Source: Vitrella brassicaformis
Taxonomy: Eukaryota > Sar > Vitrellaceae
NCBI GenBank assembly: GCA_001179505.1
Contig: CDMY01000228.1
Coordinates: 62,001 to 126,000, forward strand
Length of the DNA: 64,000 bases
Direction: 5' to 3'
The notes under the pieces are model-generated. The model saw nothing but the letters and a program-made list of their open reading frames with translations. It was not told where the DNA came from and did no database searches. Position 1 is the first letter of the stretch. The number at the start of each line of letters is the position of its first letter. Shown here in pieces: positions 42,835 to 53,773 of this stretch. The translations under genes and the position numbers were made by a program.

Positions 42835-44155
42835 GTGACGGGGCGTGTCCACTCGGTTGAGTCCATGACGGCCGTGGACGGGCCGGGGCTCAGGTACCTC
42901 ATATTCACTCAGGTACGTTCCCCGACCCATGCAGAGAGAGAGATGCACACACGATTGGTTTGTCTGATCCATTCATTCATGTGTGAATGGAATGTCCTCT
43001 GAGTGTGTGCTGTGCTGTGCAGGGCTGCCCTCGCCGTTGTGTGTTTTGTGCAAACCCCGACTCATGGGACCCAAAGGGCGGCATCGAGGTGGGTGAGCAC
43101 AGCCTCCCTCCTACGCCCCTCAACCACCTCCACCCACATATCAGCACATGCAGCGCATCAAAGTGATGAGTGTGGATGTGATGTATGTGTCTCTCTTATG
43201 TAGATGTCGTCCAAGGCAGTGGCGAAGCAGCTGCGCAAGTGTAAGCCGTACCTCAAGCCCAACGGCGGCGGCATCACCTGTTCGGGCGGCGAACCGCTCA
43301 TGCAGCCACACTTCATCGCAGCGGTCTTTGAAGAGGCACACGTACGCCCACACACCCCACCACCACACACCCACACAGACACAGGCAGAGAAACATCCGT
43401 CCCTTGCGTGTGTTGTGTGTCAGTTGCTGGGTCTGACCACGTGTCTTGACACGACGGGTTTCGGCAACACGCGTTCGTGGCAGATCACCTTGCCCCACAC
43501 CGACCTGGTGCTGCTGTGCCTCAAGTCGTTCGACCCCCACAAATACAAAGAACTCACCAAATCCACACACAAATCGGCGGTCAGTGCAGTGAGCGAAGAG
43601 AAGACAGATGGGTATTAGACTAGACGTTTATATGTGTGTGTGTGTGTGTGTGTGTGGTGTCAGTATGAGTTTGCAGAGGAGTTGGAGCGTCGGGGCATCC
43701 CCTGGTGGCTGCGGTTTCTCTTCATACCCGGACACACCGACAACGACTTCGAATACACACACTGCGAGGTGAGTATTGATGCCTGTGCACCTACCTACCT
43801 GTGTTGATTGACATGACCTGCATTCAATTCACCTCTCTCTCTGCGGCGCGGCCTTTCAGAACTTCGTCAAGGCCCACTCGAGCTGCAAAGGGGTGGAACT
43901 CCTGCCCTACCACACGCTCGGCGTCGAGAAGGTCGGTCTCTGCACACAGCCCCACCACACACACACACACACTCACACACACGCGCAAACACCACCGTGC
44001 TGTCTTGTGTGCTGTGTTTCCCCCTCATCGACCAGTGGAAGAACCTTGGTCTGCCTTACGTGTTTGAGGACATGCAGCCCCCGCCAAAGGACAAGGTTGC
44101 AGCGCTCAAGCAGAGGTGGGAGGCCGCCGGGGTGCCCGTCATGCTCGCACAATAA
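42056..44155 (+). CDS. pflA: Pyruvate formate-lyase activating enzyme (glycyl-radical-enzyme activase, radical SAM)
   Basis: Radical SAM activase that installs the glycyl radical on pyruvate formate-lyase. Nine exons: 42056-42588, 42676-42736, 42835-42912, 43023-43088, 43204-43341, 43424-43579, 43664-43768, 43860-43931 and 44036-44155. Core motifs are RVHSVESMTAVDGPGLRYL, then GCPRRCVFCANPDSWD with the CxxxCxxC iron-sulphur triad, GGGITCSGGEPLMQP (GGEP SAM motif), LDTTGFG, HTDLVLLCLKSFDPHKY, LRFLFIPGHTD and VELLPYHTLGVEKW. All are typical of PFL-AE. An extra about 220-residue N-terminal region starts with a hydrophobic stretch (LSVGAVVILRPLWRFLTLWP), a possible membrane anchor or organelle signal, followed by Pro/Ser-rich sequence. 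Such enzymes occur in some algae and anaerobic protists. No PFL gene lies in this window. Confidence 0.92.
42798..42833 (+). repeat. (GT)n microsatellite in the second intron of PFL-AE
   Basis: An almost uninterrupted GT run that ends directly in the GTAG acceptor, taking the place of a polypyrimidine tract. Confidence 0.9.
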
Positions 44156-46988
44156 GTGAATGAAGTGGTGGATGGGGGTCAGTCAACTTCAGGGAGACGA
44201 ACGTTGAGTGAGGAATGGGCAGTGGTGGGTAGTCTTGTGGGTAGCCTGTCTGTCTGTCTGTCTGTCTGTGCGTGCCTATCGCTCATGTTTGTCTCCCTGG
44301 CTTTTGTTTTTCTGGGTCGGGAAAAGGTGTGTGTGGGATTCTTTTGTTTTCTCGTCTCGCCTCTTTTGTCGTCTTGTGGGAGGCGTGCTGTATATTTCTC
44401 TGCTTTAATGCTGCTTTCTCCCCTACTTGTCTGTCTTGTCTGAATCTAACCTTGCTGCCTGCCTGCCTGCCTTGCCTTGCCTTCATGCAGACAGACATCC
44501 GGGGCTTGGTAGGTCAGTACACAAGCCCGCACACACACGTACAGTACATGCACTCCATTCCTTCCTTCCCATCCCTGTCTGTGTGCGTGTCGGCGCTGAG
44601 GGTGACCCTGCGAGCGAGAGAGAAGAGGCCACCACACACACACCTCACCACCTCTCCCAGACACATACAGAGGTGCAGACGTGTGTGCGTGTGGCTCTCC
44701 TTCTCTCTGGACGTGTGGGCTTGAATGAATGTGTGAGGGGAGCGTGTGTGTGTACGTGTTGTTGTGCATACAACACTAGTACAGGCAAGCAGTAGCAGCA
44801 CAGAGCGAGAGGGGGAGGGAGAGAGAGGCGTTTGACCTTTTGCTTGCTGACCCGCTCGGTGCTTGCTTGCCTGTCGGGAGAGGGGGAGGAGGGTGCAGGG
44901 GAGAGAAACATAGGGCTCCATCCACCCACCCAGCCACCCAGCCACTCCGTCCTTTTTGTCCATTTTTGAATGACCACATCCATCGGCACACCACATCAGC
45001 CACCCCCCCCCCGACCCTGCCTGTCTGCCTGTGCGTGTCTGTCGGTGCATTGTGTGGTTTTGTCGTCACGTCGTGTTTGTTGCCGGCTGGGAAGGGGAGC
45101 TCTCAGCGCACATACAGGGGAGGGAAGAGGGAACAAGGGAGAGACTGACTGGCTGCGAGGGGGGAGAGAGTGGACACACAAGGGGCGGGCCGGTGGAGCA
45201 GAGCGGAGCCCCTGTGCAGTGCATTTCTCGTCTGTCTGTCTGTCTGTCTGTATGGCTGACCTCGTTGGCTGACTGACTACTGTCACGAACGGATAGACAT
45301 GGTGCGTCATGATGGATGCGTCTCATTGTCTTTCCACTTTTTGGTTTGGTTAAGTACTCTGACTGACTCCCTGACTTCCTCACCTCATTGGCTAGCCCCA
45401 GCTAACGCTCATGTCCTACGACTGACTGCACCCGTCCATCCATCCATCCATCCATTCCGTCCATCGAGCACGCAAAACATAGATGCCCGTCTCCCGTGGA
45501 GTCGACCAGTGCCCTTCTCTGTCTGCCTGTCTGCCTGTCTATCGTCCCGTTCCCGTGTGTCCACCCTTGCCGACCGCACTCCGACGGTTCGGGCAGCCAC
45601 GAAGATGACTGCGCGAAATGCCGTTTTGATGCGGTCAGGAAGGGTGGATACACGGGGGCGCAGACGACAGGTTTGGTATCCATCCCTCTTATCTGTGTGC
45701 CTGCCTGCCTGCCACATGATTCAATCGGTCGGTCGGTCACTCACCCACCCCTCATGGATGGGGCGGGGCGATGGACTGACGGACGGATGGATGGATTGGA
45801 GAGGAATATGGTGGAGCTAGCCACCCTTTTGCACACACAGACACACACGACACACGTCACACATCCATCTCGCCCGATCGCTCCTGCCTGTCTGCCTGCC
45901 TGCCTGACACAGATTGACATTTTGATGCACGTACGTATGCATCGCTGCCTGCCTGCCTGCCTTACTGACTGAGCGCATGGCTGCCTGACCGATCCCGCTG
46001 CCTCCGTGGCCGTTTTTCGCTCCACCGGGCGAATGGCCGTCTCCTCTGGTCCTGCTTACCTGTCTGTCTGCCTGTCTGCCGGTTGCCGCGGTGGCCCCTT
46101 GAGCGCATTGAGACAGCGATGCACTCTTTTTTCGTTAAGGCGCGATTGATCGAACGTTGGATGACCGTTCGTTGCACTCGTCTCGGTCGATGCATTGCAC
46201 CCGCCCCGTCAACGCATTTCGCGCCATGGAAAAGGCCATGACGTGAAATCGGTTGGTGGCGCGGCGGCTGTGCTGAGGCTGAGACGACGAAGATGATGAC
46301 ACAGTGCGTTGAACGAACCAGTTGAATTAACAGCAGTGTGTCCGTTCCATGTAGGCGGCAGCAGCCGGTCTAATGCAGGTGCCCAGCAGCACACACAGAC
46401 CTGGACAAATACATGCATCCGTCTCATGTGCGAAACACGTGGCCTGACCTGCGAATCGACCAGGCCCCCATGCGTCAAGTCAATTCTACCTGCCCACCTG
46501 TCTGCCTGCACCTCTTCACCTGTGGCTGACCCTTTCCAACAACTACACCAGCAGCCCAGGAACCAAGATTGTGGCAACCGGGCCGCCGTTGCAGACGCTG
46601 GAAAGCGTCACCGAATACAGGTGACAGACAGAGGCAAGAGAACCATCCCGCAAGCAAACACTAGGGTACACCCATACACTCATGGGGGTCGGGAGGGTGC
46701 TGGTCTGCCTGGTCTGCTGGCCTGCTGTCACGAAGGGACAGAGGTGATAACAGAGTGCTGCATCACCACTCCACGTTCGCCGCCACACAGACACAGCTCA
46801 GGCAGACATCACGCCCGGCCACCCACCCTGCGTCAATCCATCAATCACCAAAATGTCGATCTATCCATCCATCACAACAGAAGACTACCCGGGCGGGCCA
46901 GATACACCGAAAATCGCCCGCCCGCCACTTTCCTGCATGGCTCTCTGCATCTGCACGCCCCTCATCTCCCCCATTTGCCAGCCAGCAA
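44156..46988. other. 2.8 kb gene-free microsatellite-rich block
   Basis: No gene is supported on either strand. The block is rich in TGCC/CCTG tetramers (44457-44475, 45885-45905, 45942-45962), TGTC runs (44250-44268, 45230-45250), ATCC runs (45437-45456) and pyrimidine-purine simple repeats. Open frames in it are Cys/Ser/Leu-rich artefacts of these repeats. Confidence 0.65.
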
Positions 46989-49668
46989 CTACGAGATCGA
47001 CCACAGCTCATGCTCCGCCGCCCCCTGACAGAACCGCAGCACGCCCCAGAGGCTCGCCCTGCTATGCCGGCCCTCATACCGCAGCAGAGGCCCAGCATAC
47101 CGCACTAGGTAGTGCGCCGTAGCAGTCTCTTCCGGCAGATCCCCCTCGATGTGGAAGCATAGCTCACGGCTCGCCTGTGACGGCTGGGGGGTGTCTCGGG
47201 GTGCGGGTGGCGGGCGTGTGGTGCGTGCGACTGCACGGGGGCTGGTGGGGCCGACGGTGGGTGGTGAGGAGACGGGCAGCGGCTTGTCGGTCTGAATGCC
47301 GCCCTGGGATATCGGGGGAGGCGGCTCGACCGACCAGCTGAGGTTGGAGACCTGATCGAACACACACACGATTGGCAAAGAGAAACGAGGTGCGATGAAG
47401 GATCCACGGGCAAGACGGGCGCTCGCTCACTCACTCACTGACCGCGAATGTGTGTATCGAGGGCCAGACGTCCTGGAACGCCAAAATGCAGCTGATGGGC
47501 ACGTCTTCAGCAACACCATCACCATCACCACCACCACCACCACCCCCATCGTCCTGGTTATCGTCAGTCACATGTGCCGCCGCCCCTCCTTGGGGCACAT
47601 GTGCTGTGAAATGTGCCGTGACTCCGTGCAGGGTTGGGGGAGGAGGGGCGGGGGCGGGGGTGGGGGTAGTGTTGTGCGTCTGAGAAGCAGCACCAGCACC
47701 AGCCGCTGCTGCGGTGCCCTGCAGCATTGCAGTGAGTGTCTGGACGACGGCAGGTCCCAGGGGGCCGTGTGTCTGAGCCGTGGCTATGGCCGCCACTGCC
47801 GGCGGCGCGGCCGCCAGGAGGGCCCTCAACTTCCTCGATGGGGCCTGTGTGTGCGGATGCACCGCAACACATCACAACAGAGGTCAATCAGTCATCGATT
47901 CACACACTGAATGTACCCACCCCACCCACATAGGTACCTGAAGCCTCATGCTCCGCTTCGTCAGCGCCCGCACAGCTTGAGGACCGTGGCCGTGCAGCAT
48001 GCCGAGATGAAGGGTCGTCATCTGTGGCGCCACCAGCAGCACCGTCGGCAGGTCCGTCACGATCCGCCGGGCCGCAGCGGGCTGGGGCATCAAGTAATGC
48101 ATCGCATGTGCCCGCCACACGCCATCCACAAACTGACCCTCCTCAATCGACAGCGCCCGGCAATGCGGCAGCCGCAAAGGGCAGTTTGCCGCTTCCAGGT
48201 TGACGGGCGATGTGCTGCGCACACGGCAGGCGAGTAGGGAGGGGAGGGAGGGCAGGACGACCTTCTTGACACCACCCAGGTCGAGCGACTGCAGGGTGTC
48301 GCGGCAGAAGCTGATGAGCCGAGGGGGCATGGACTCGTTGATCTTCTTCTCGGTGGCTGTGGGTGAGAGCGGCTCGACTCGCCAGTGGAGGTGGGTGAGG
48401 GATCGGGCGCAGACGAGAATGGACTCCACCCAGTCATCGGGGAGGGAGGGGCCATGGCCCATCACGGACAGCCACGTCATGTGCTGCCGATACTGACCCG
48501 CAACCTCAGCAAACGACAGAGAACCTGACACACAACACACACAACACACACAACACACACAACACACACACTCACACGCCTCTTTGCCTCCCCACTCCCC
48601 TCGCACACCTTCTCCATCTCCGTCAGGCAGCTTTGCCAGTGCCTGTGCGTGCTTGGGCATGTACACCGCCACCTCCTGCGGCCCCTCAGCCGACAACGCC
48701 GATGCCGATGGAGCAGCGGCGGCAGCAGCAGGAGGCCGTTGCATCCCTGGTGCTGCCGCTGCCGCTGCCGCTGCCGCTGCCGCTGCCTCTGCTTGTGCGC
48801 GGTTGCAGAAGAAGTCCACCATGGCCTGCCTGCGTGAGAGTGGAACAGCGGTGCTGGTTGCGTCAGCTGCAGCCGCACCATTGCGACACGTTACCCCGCG
48901 CCCCTGCTGCTGGTGGTGGTGGTGCGTGGTGTCGGGCCCGAGGACGAGCCGCTCGAAGCGGGGCGGCGCCCTGCAGGCTGCGTCGAGTGCGCGGCATGTG
49001 TACGGGAGTGTGGCGAGAGATGAGAAGGGCAGGTAGGACACTATGTGGTCCTCGCAGGGGATCACCGACCTGATGGATAGATACGTACAGCCGCAGACCG
49101 ACGTGACGGGAGTGGGGTGAATGTAATGTGTGTGGATGGCTCTGTCTGGGCTGCTCACGTGACGGTTGCGGCTTTCTCGAGTGTTTCTTCGTCGACAGAG
49201 TAGATGATGGTCAGCTGCGGGATGAGCCCCTTGCGCACGGCAGCAGCCAGGCTACTGGCATCACGCAACCACATACCTGCACACATGTGCACACATACAC
49301 ACACACATTCGGACAGACAGAGAGATCTTGTCCGCCCATCCAGGCACCCACGCCAGCGGCATTCTCGTACCCTGCTGCTCGATGCCCAGTGCGTCCAGCC
49401 CCATGACCCGCCCCATCTGGTCCTTACGCGGCACGCTCATCCGCTCCTTGGCCTTCTTCGCATTCTCACGACGCAGCGCCCTCATTATGGTCTCCGTGTG
49501 CAGGTCGATAAGGCGGTACACCAGGCGCCGCTGGTCAGCCGCCGACAGCCGCACCACGCAGAAGTCTACGGTCGCCGATGCAATACAGCGCAGCTTGGCA
49601 CCGCCTTCTTCGGCGGCTGATCTGCCGGACTGCCGCCTCTTGCGGGCGGGAGCGGGGAGTACCGACAT
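46989..49668 (-). CDS. F-box-like leucine-rich protein
   Basis: Begins at ATG 49668 (MSVLPAPARKRRQSGRSAAE), with helical ETIMRALRRENAKKAKERM. The second exon gives LRDASSLAAAVRKGLIPQLT. The next exon contains PCEDHIVSYLPFSSLATLPY and TCRALDAACR, which resembles an F-box, a short SKP1-binding motif. Poly-His, poly-Ala and Pro-rich insertions follow. A leucine-rich section then reads VESILVCARSLTHLHWRVEP, DTLQSLDLGGVKKVVLPSLP, LPHCRALSIEEGQFVDGVWR and MTTLHLGMLHGH, as in irregular LRRs. Later exons are Ala/Pro-rich, ending FHIEGDLPEETATAHYLVRY and WGVLRFCQGAAEHELWSIS. A substrate-receptor role in an SCF ubiquitin ligase is inferred from the F-box/LRR pairing; the F-box match is weak. Divergent from PGDH with about 300 bp between starts. 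Confidence 0.65.
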
Positions 49669-49974
49669 TTTGGCTGCTTTCCTTTACTAGGGTTGCCAGC
49701 GCAGGGTTCCAGAGCGGGGGCAGGGTATGCCGTGTAACCATCTTGAGAGACGCTAATCGCAGTCTCGGCGCCAGAGCTCCTGTGGACAGAGGGAAGCGGC
49801 AGCAGCGTCACAAGTAGCAGTGCTGCATCGAGATCTTTCCATTTCATCTCAAACAAGAGTCCGAAAGATCTGCGCTCCTCTCCTGTGCGTCATCGACCTC
49901 AACGGCTTGTGCATTCATCCATCCATCTAAGCAGACAGAAGCGCTGGGCAATTCCCCGTTGACACATACCTGAC

Positions 49975-52784
49975 ATGGTGCAGATGAAGAGATACGACTC
50001 CTTCAAAAGGTGAAGAACTTGCAGACAGACAGACAAGTGACGTAGACGGACATCTTTTGCCTGTGTGTGTTTGCGTGTGATGCAGCCGACGGTTCCGTGT
50101 GTTGGTGAGTGACAGCATCGACAATGCTGGCATCGACATCCTCTCCACCGTGGCCGACGTCGACGTCAAGACCAAACTCACTGAGGACCAAATATGCGAA
50201 ATCATCCCAGAATACGACGCCATGATGGTACACAGACACACAGACACACACATGCCCACCGATATGGTGTGTTGACTGACAGGTGCGTAGCGGCACCAAG
50301 GTGACAGAGAAGATCATCCGTTCGAGCAAGAAGCTCAAGATCATCGGCCGGGCCGGCGTGGGCGTCGACAATGTCAACGTCAAGGCCGCCACCGACACCG
50401 GCATCTTCGTCGTCAACTCGCCTCTCGGCAACACGTACGGTGGACCTCTCTCACTCTCTCACCCACACAGACAAGACACACATGCCACATGCATCTCCAT
50501 GCATCTCTGCTGCATCTGTCTGTGTCTGTCTGTCTGTGGTCACTCACATCACGTCAGTGTGGCAGCCGCCGAGCACACCTTGGCGCTGCTGATGGCGTTG
50601 AGTCGCAACATCGCCCCGGCTGACGCGTCGATGCGCGCACTCAAGTGGGAGCGCAACAAGTTCATGGGCAGCCAGCTGCAGGGCAAGATTCTCGGCATCG
50701 TCGGGCTCGGACAGGTGAGGGATGGTGTCTGTGCGCGAGGGTGTGAGGATCTGGGCGCATGTGAGAAGAAGATGTGTGGTCTGTTTGTGTGTCAGGTTGG
50801 CAGCCACGTTGCCAAGGTGGCCCGTGAGATGGGCATGAAGCTCCTCACCTTCGACCCATATGTCAACGAAGCAAAGGTGCCACACACACACACACAACCA
50901 TCACACAGCCCGATCTCTCCCTCTCGTCTGTGTGTGTGTCTTGCGTGTCTTCCATTAAACAGGCGGCCTCCCTTGACTGCCAGATCGTGACCCTTGAGGA
51001 GCTCTACAAAATGAGCGACTACATCACGCTCCACGTGCCGCTCATCCCCGAGACCAAACACATGATCAACGCCGACACCATCAAGACCATGAAGCGCACA
51101 TGCCGCATCATCAACGCGTCGCGCGGGGGGGTCATCGACGAGAAGGCACTGGTTGAGGCACTCAAGGAGGGACGACTGGCCGGAGCCGCGATGGGTGTGT
51201 GGGGAGGGAGGGAGGGAGGGAGGGAGGGAGAGAGGGAGGGAGGGAGGGAGAGGTGAATGCCTCTACTTGGTGTGGTGTGGTGTCTGGTCCGTCATCAGAT
51301 GTGTTTGAGGAGGAGAAGGCGTTCGCCGAGGACAACCCCCTGCTCACCGCGCCCAACATGCTGCTCACGCCTCACCTCGGTCAGTCACCTCATGACACGC
51401 ACAGCTCACTGCGTCTGTCTGCAAATGGTCTGTGGGTGGTGTGTGGTTCAGGTGCGTCGACTCACGAGGCTCAGGTCAACGTGGCGGTGGACGTGGCGCA
51501 GCAGATCAAGGACACCCTCCAGGGCAACCTACCGCAGTCCGCTGTCAACATACCCGTAGGCAGGCCTAGAATTGCACCTCTACGACACGGATCCATTCTC
51601 TTGTGTGTTATGTGATGTGTGTGTTGTGTGTGCAATGGGCACAGGGAATGCGTGCGGCCGAGCTGCAGCAAATCCTGCCCCTCCTCAGCTGCTGCGACGA
51701 CCTCGGCAAAGTCACTGTCCAGCTGCTGCAGGGCGCACTGGAAAAGGTGATTTGACACCCACACCCACACCCTCCAACCACCACCACCCCACCCACACTC
51801 GCCTGTGTGTGTGTGTGTGTGCAGATAACGGTCACGTTGGAGGGCGAGTACGCCAGCGAGCGCGGCGACCCCATGCTGCTGGCGGTGGCCAAGGGCGCCC
51901 TGGCGGTGCAGCTCGACAGGCCCGTCAACTTCGTCAACGTCAAACAGGTCGCAGACACCTTCAAGGTCGCTCTCTCTGTTGCCAAAGGTGCTCACAGACA
52001 GACACACATGAACACAGAGGGTGTCTCGTCTCGTCACTCATGTGTGTACGTGTGTGTTGTCAGAGCCGCACCACACGAAGCCCGGCCTGCGTGTGGAGAT
52101 GAAGAGCAGGACCGAGACGGCCACTGTGCGCGGTGAGTGAATGCAGTCACACCACACGCATGCACCACGATGGATGGCAAGAGCAGATGGCTGATGTGCA
52201 TGTGTGTGTGTGTGTGTGTGTCAGGGACCAACACTGACGACGGGAAGGTGCTGATGACGGCCTTCCAGGACGTGCCGATCTACATGCTGCTGCCTGACCT
52301 CGGCAGCAAGAAAACCTCCTTCATCTACTCCATGCACAGGTAGCTGATGCCCAGCCGCAACACACACACACACGCACACACACACAGGTGTACTTGTGTT
52401 CCTCCTTCTCTCCTTCTCTGTCTCCCTCTGTCTGTGTGCAGCGATTCGCCCGGTGTGCTGGCTAAGGTGACGGGCATCCTGGGCAAGCACCAGCTCAACA
52501 TCGGCAACCTACACTTGGGTACCTCACACACACATGCAGAGCACCGATATGTCTTGTGTGGTGATGATGTGGTGATGACGTGGTGTCCCTGTGTGTCTGT
52601 CAGGTCGCAAGGCGCCCAATTTGGGCATCGCTATAGCGTCGGTTGACGGCGGTGTCTCTCAGGAGGCGCTCGACGAAGTCAAGGCACTCGACACCGTCAA
52701 GGTACGCACCGACAGGACACACAGATACAGGGCAGTCAATGACACAGTGTGTGTGTGCAGGAGTGCAAGGTATTCGTGGTTTAA
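49975..52784 (+). CDS. serA: D-3-phosphoglycerate dehydrogenase with C-terminal ACT domain
   Basis: First enzyme of phosphorylated serine biosynthesis (3-phosphoglycerate + NAD+ to 3-phosphohydroxypyruvate). Fifteen exons: 49975-50009, 50086-50227, 50283-50434, 50558-50714, 50796-50876, 50963-51194, 51299-51379, 51452-51555, 51645-51746, 51825-51987, 52064-52132, 52225-52339, 52442-52518, 52604-52701 and 52761-52784. Features are VSDSIDNAGIDIL, IIGRAGVGVDNVNVKAATD, NSPLGNT, AEHTLALLMALSRNI, LQGKILGIVGLGQVGSHVAK (NAD-binding GxGxxG), CRIINASRGGVIDEKAL and NMLLTPHLGASTHEAQ (catalytic His). The intervening allosteric domain spans about 51460-52130. The ACT domain has DSPGVLAKVTGILGKHQLNI. This is the long bacterial/plant type. 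Met at 49975 and 49984 are both in frame. No obvious plastid transit peptide is seen unless an upstream exon was missed. Confidence 0.95.
51199..51252 (+). repeat. (GGGA)n run in intron 6 of serA
   Basis: A purine-only (GAGG)n tract just after the donor GTGTGTGG at 51195. It is the same motif as in the RNASEH2B intron. Confidence 0.9.
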
Positions 52785-53773
52785 GTGAAGAAGACCAGAC
52801 CAGGCCGGGCCGGGCCGGGCCACGTGTTCGCCGGGCTCTCTCGCCTTGTTTGTTTCCTGTAATGTGATGCACTGACCGGGAATGATCCTCTCTTGTGTCG
52901 CGACAGACACACGAGGGGCTGATTCCCGGAGGGAGCAGCACGTGACAGAAACAAGCGAGCACAGAGAGACCAGGTAGTTGCGTTTCGTCAAGTCGTTTCG
53001 TTCGCCTGTCGATAAGGGAATGATAGATCAGCCCTCCCCATCCCATCCATGTCTGTCTGTGTGAGAGGGACAAACGCCCGAGGGCCTTTTTTCACGCCCT
53101 CATGCGTGCCGACATCCCTCTCCATCCCTGTGTGTCTGTCTGTGTTGCCGCCACCCATCCATCCATCCATCCATCCCGCTGCAGTTTTGCCCGGTAGTAC
53201 CGTAGCCTGACACGGAGTCAGCAGTGCACTCACTCGTAGGTGCATGTGTGTGTGCGTGTGTGCGTAAGGTGGGGTACATCTCTATGTGTGTGTGTGTATG
53301 CGTGTCGGCTGGCCGACCTGGTCGGTCGATGCCGCGCGCACATACGGCTTTTTCACTCTCAGGGTGGGTGGATGGAAAGATGGTGGCTGGAGGCTGGGAG
53401 ACGTTCGTGAGCATGCGCGCTTTATGCGACAGACAGACAGGAGGGCTCGTTTTGGGGCGGGCGGGTGGGGTGGGGTGGGCATGTAGGTCAATTTTCTGGG
53501 TCTGCCCATGCGTTTCCTTGTGTGGTGCCGACAAACAGACTCTTGTATGCCTGCGTGCGTGCGTGCGTGCGTGTGGCTGGCTGCATTCGAGTTCAATGGA
53601 TGGAAAAAGCGCTTTGTTGAACACGCCGGTCACTCACCCACTGACCTGACACCACATCGCTTCGCTTCACGAGTCCGTCTCTCTCAGTACAATCGACTTC
53701 ATTGACCAAGCCAACCAAGACCTTTAGTCTTACTCTTGCAAGGCACCAGCCAGAAAAAGAAGAGAGACCTGAC
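52785..53773. other. Convergent intergenic region
   Basis: Nothing gene-like on either strand. It contains a GGGCC repeat run at 52803-52819, (ATCC)n at 53156-53176 and TG runs at 53244-53298. It lies between the convergent 3' ends of serA and the next minus-strand gene. Confidence 0.6.

Noticed and set aside
44270-45070. Several frames over 100 codons on both strands
   Set aside because: They are translations of TGCC, TGTC and CA repeats, Cys/Leu/Thr/His-rich, with no splice continuity.
49566-49856. Minus-strand frame starting MFEMKWKDLDAALLLVTLLP, signal-peptide-like
   Set aside because: It runs out of frame over the first exon of the F-box-like gene and has no supported donor; probably chance.
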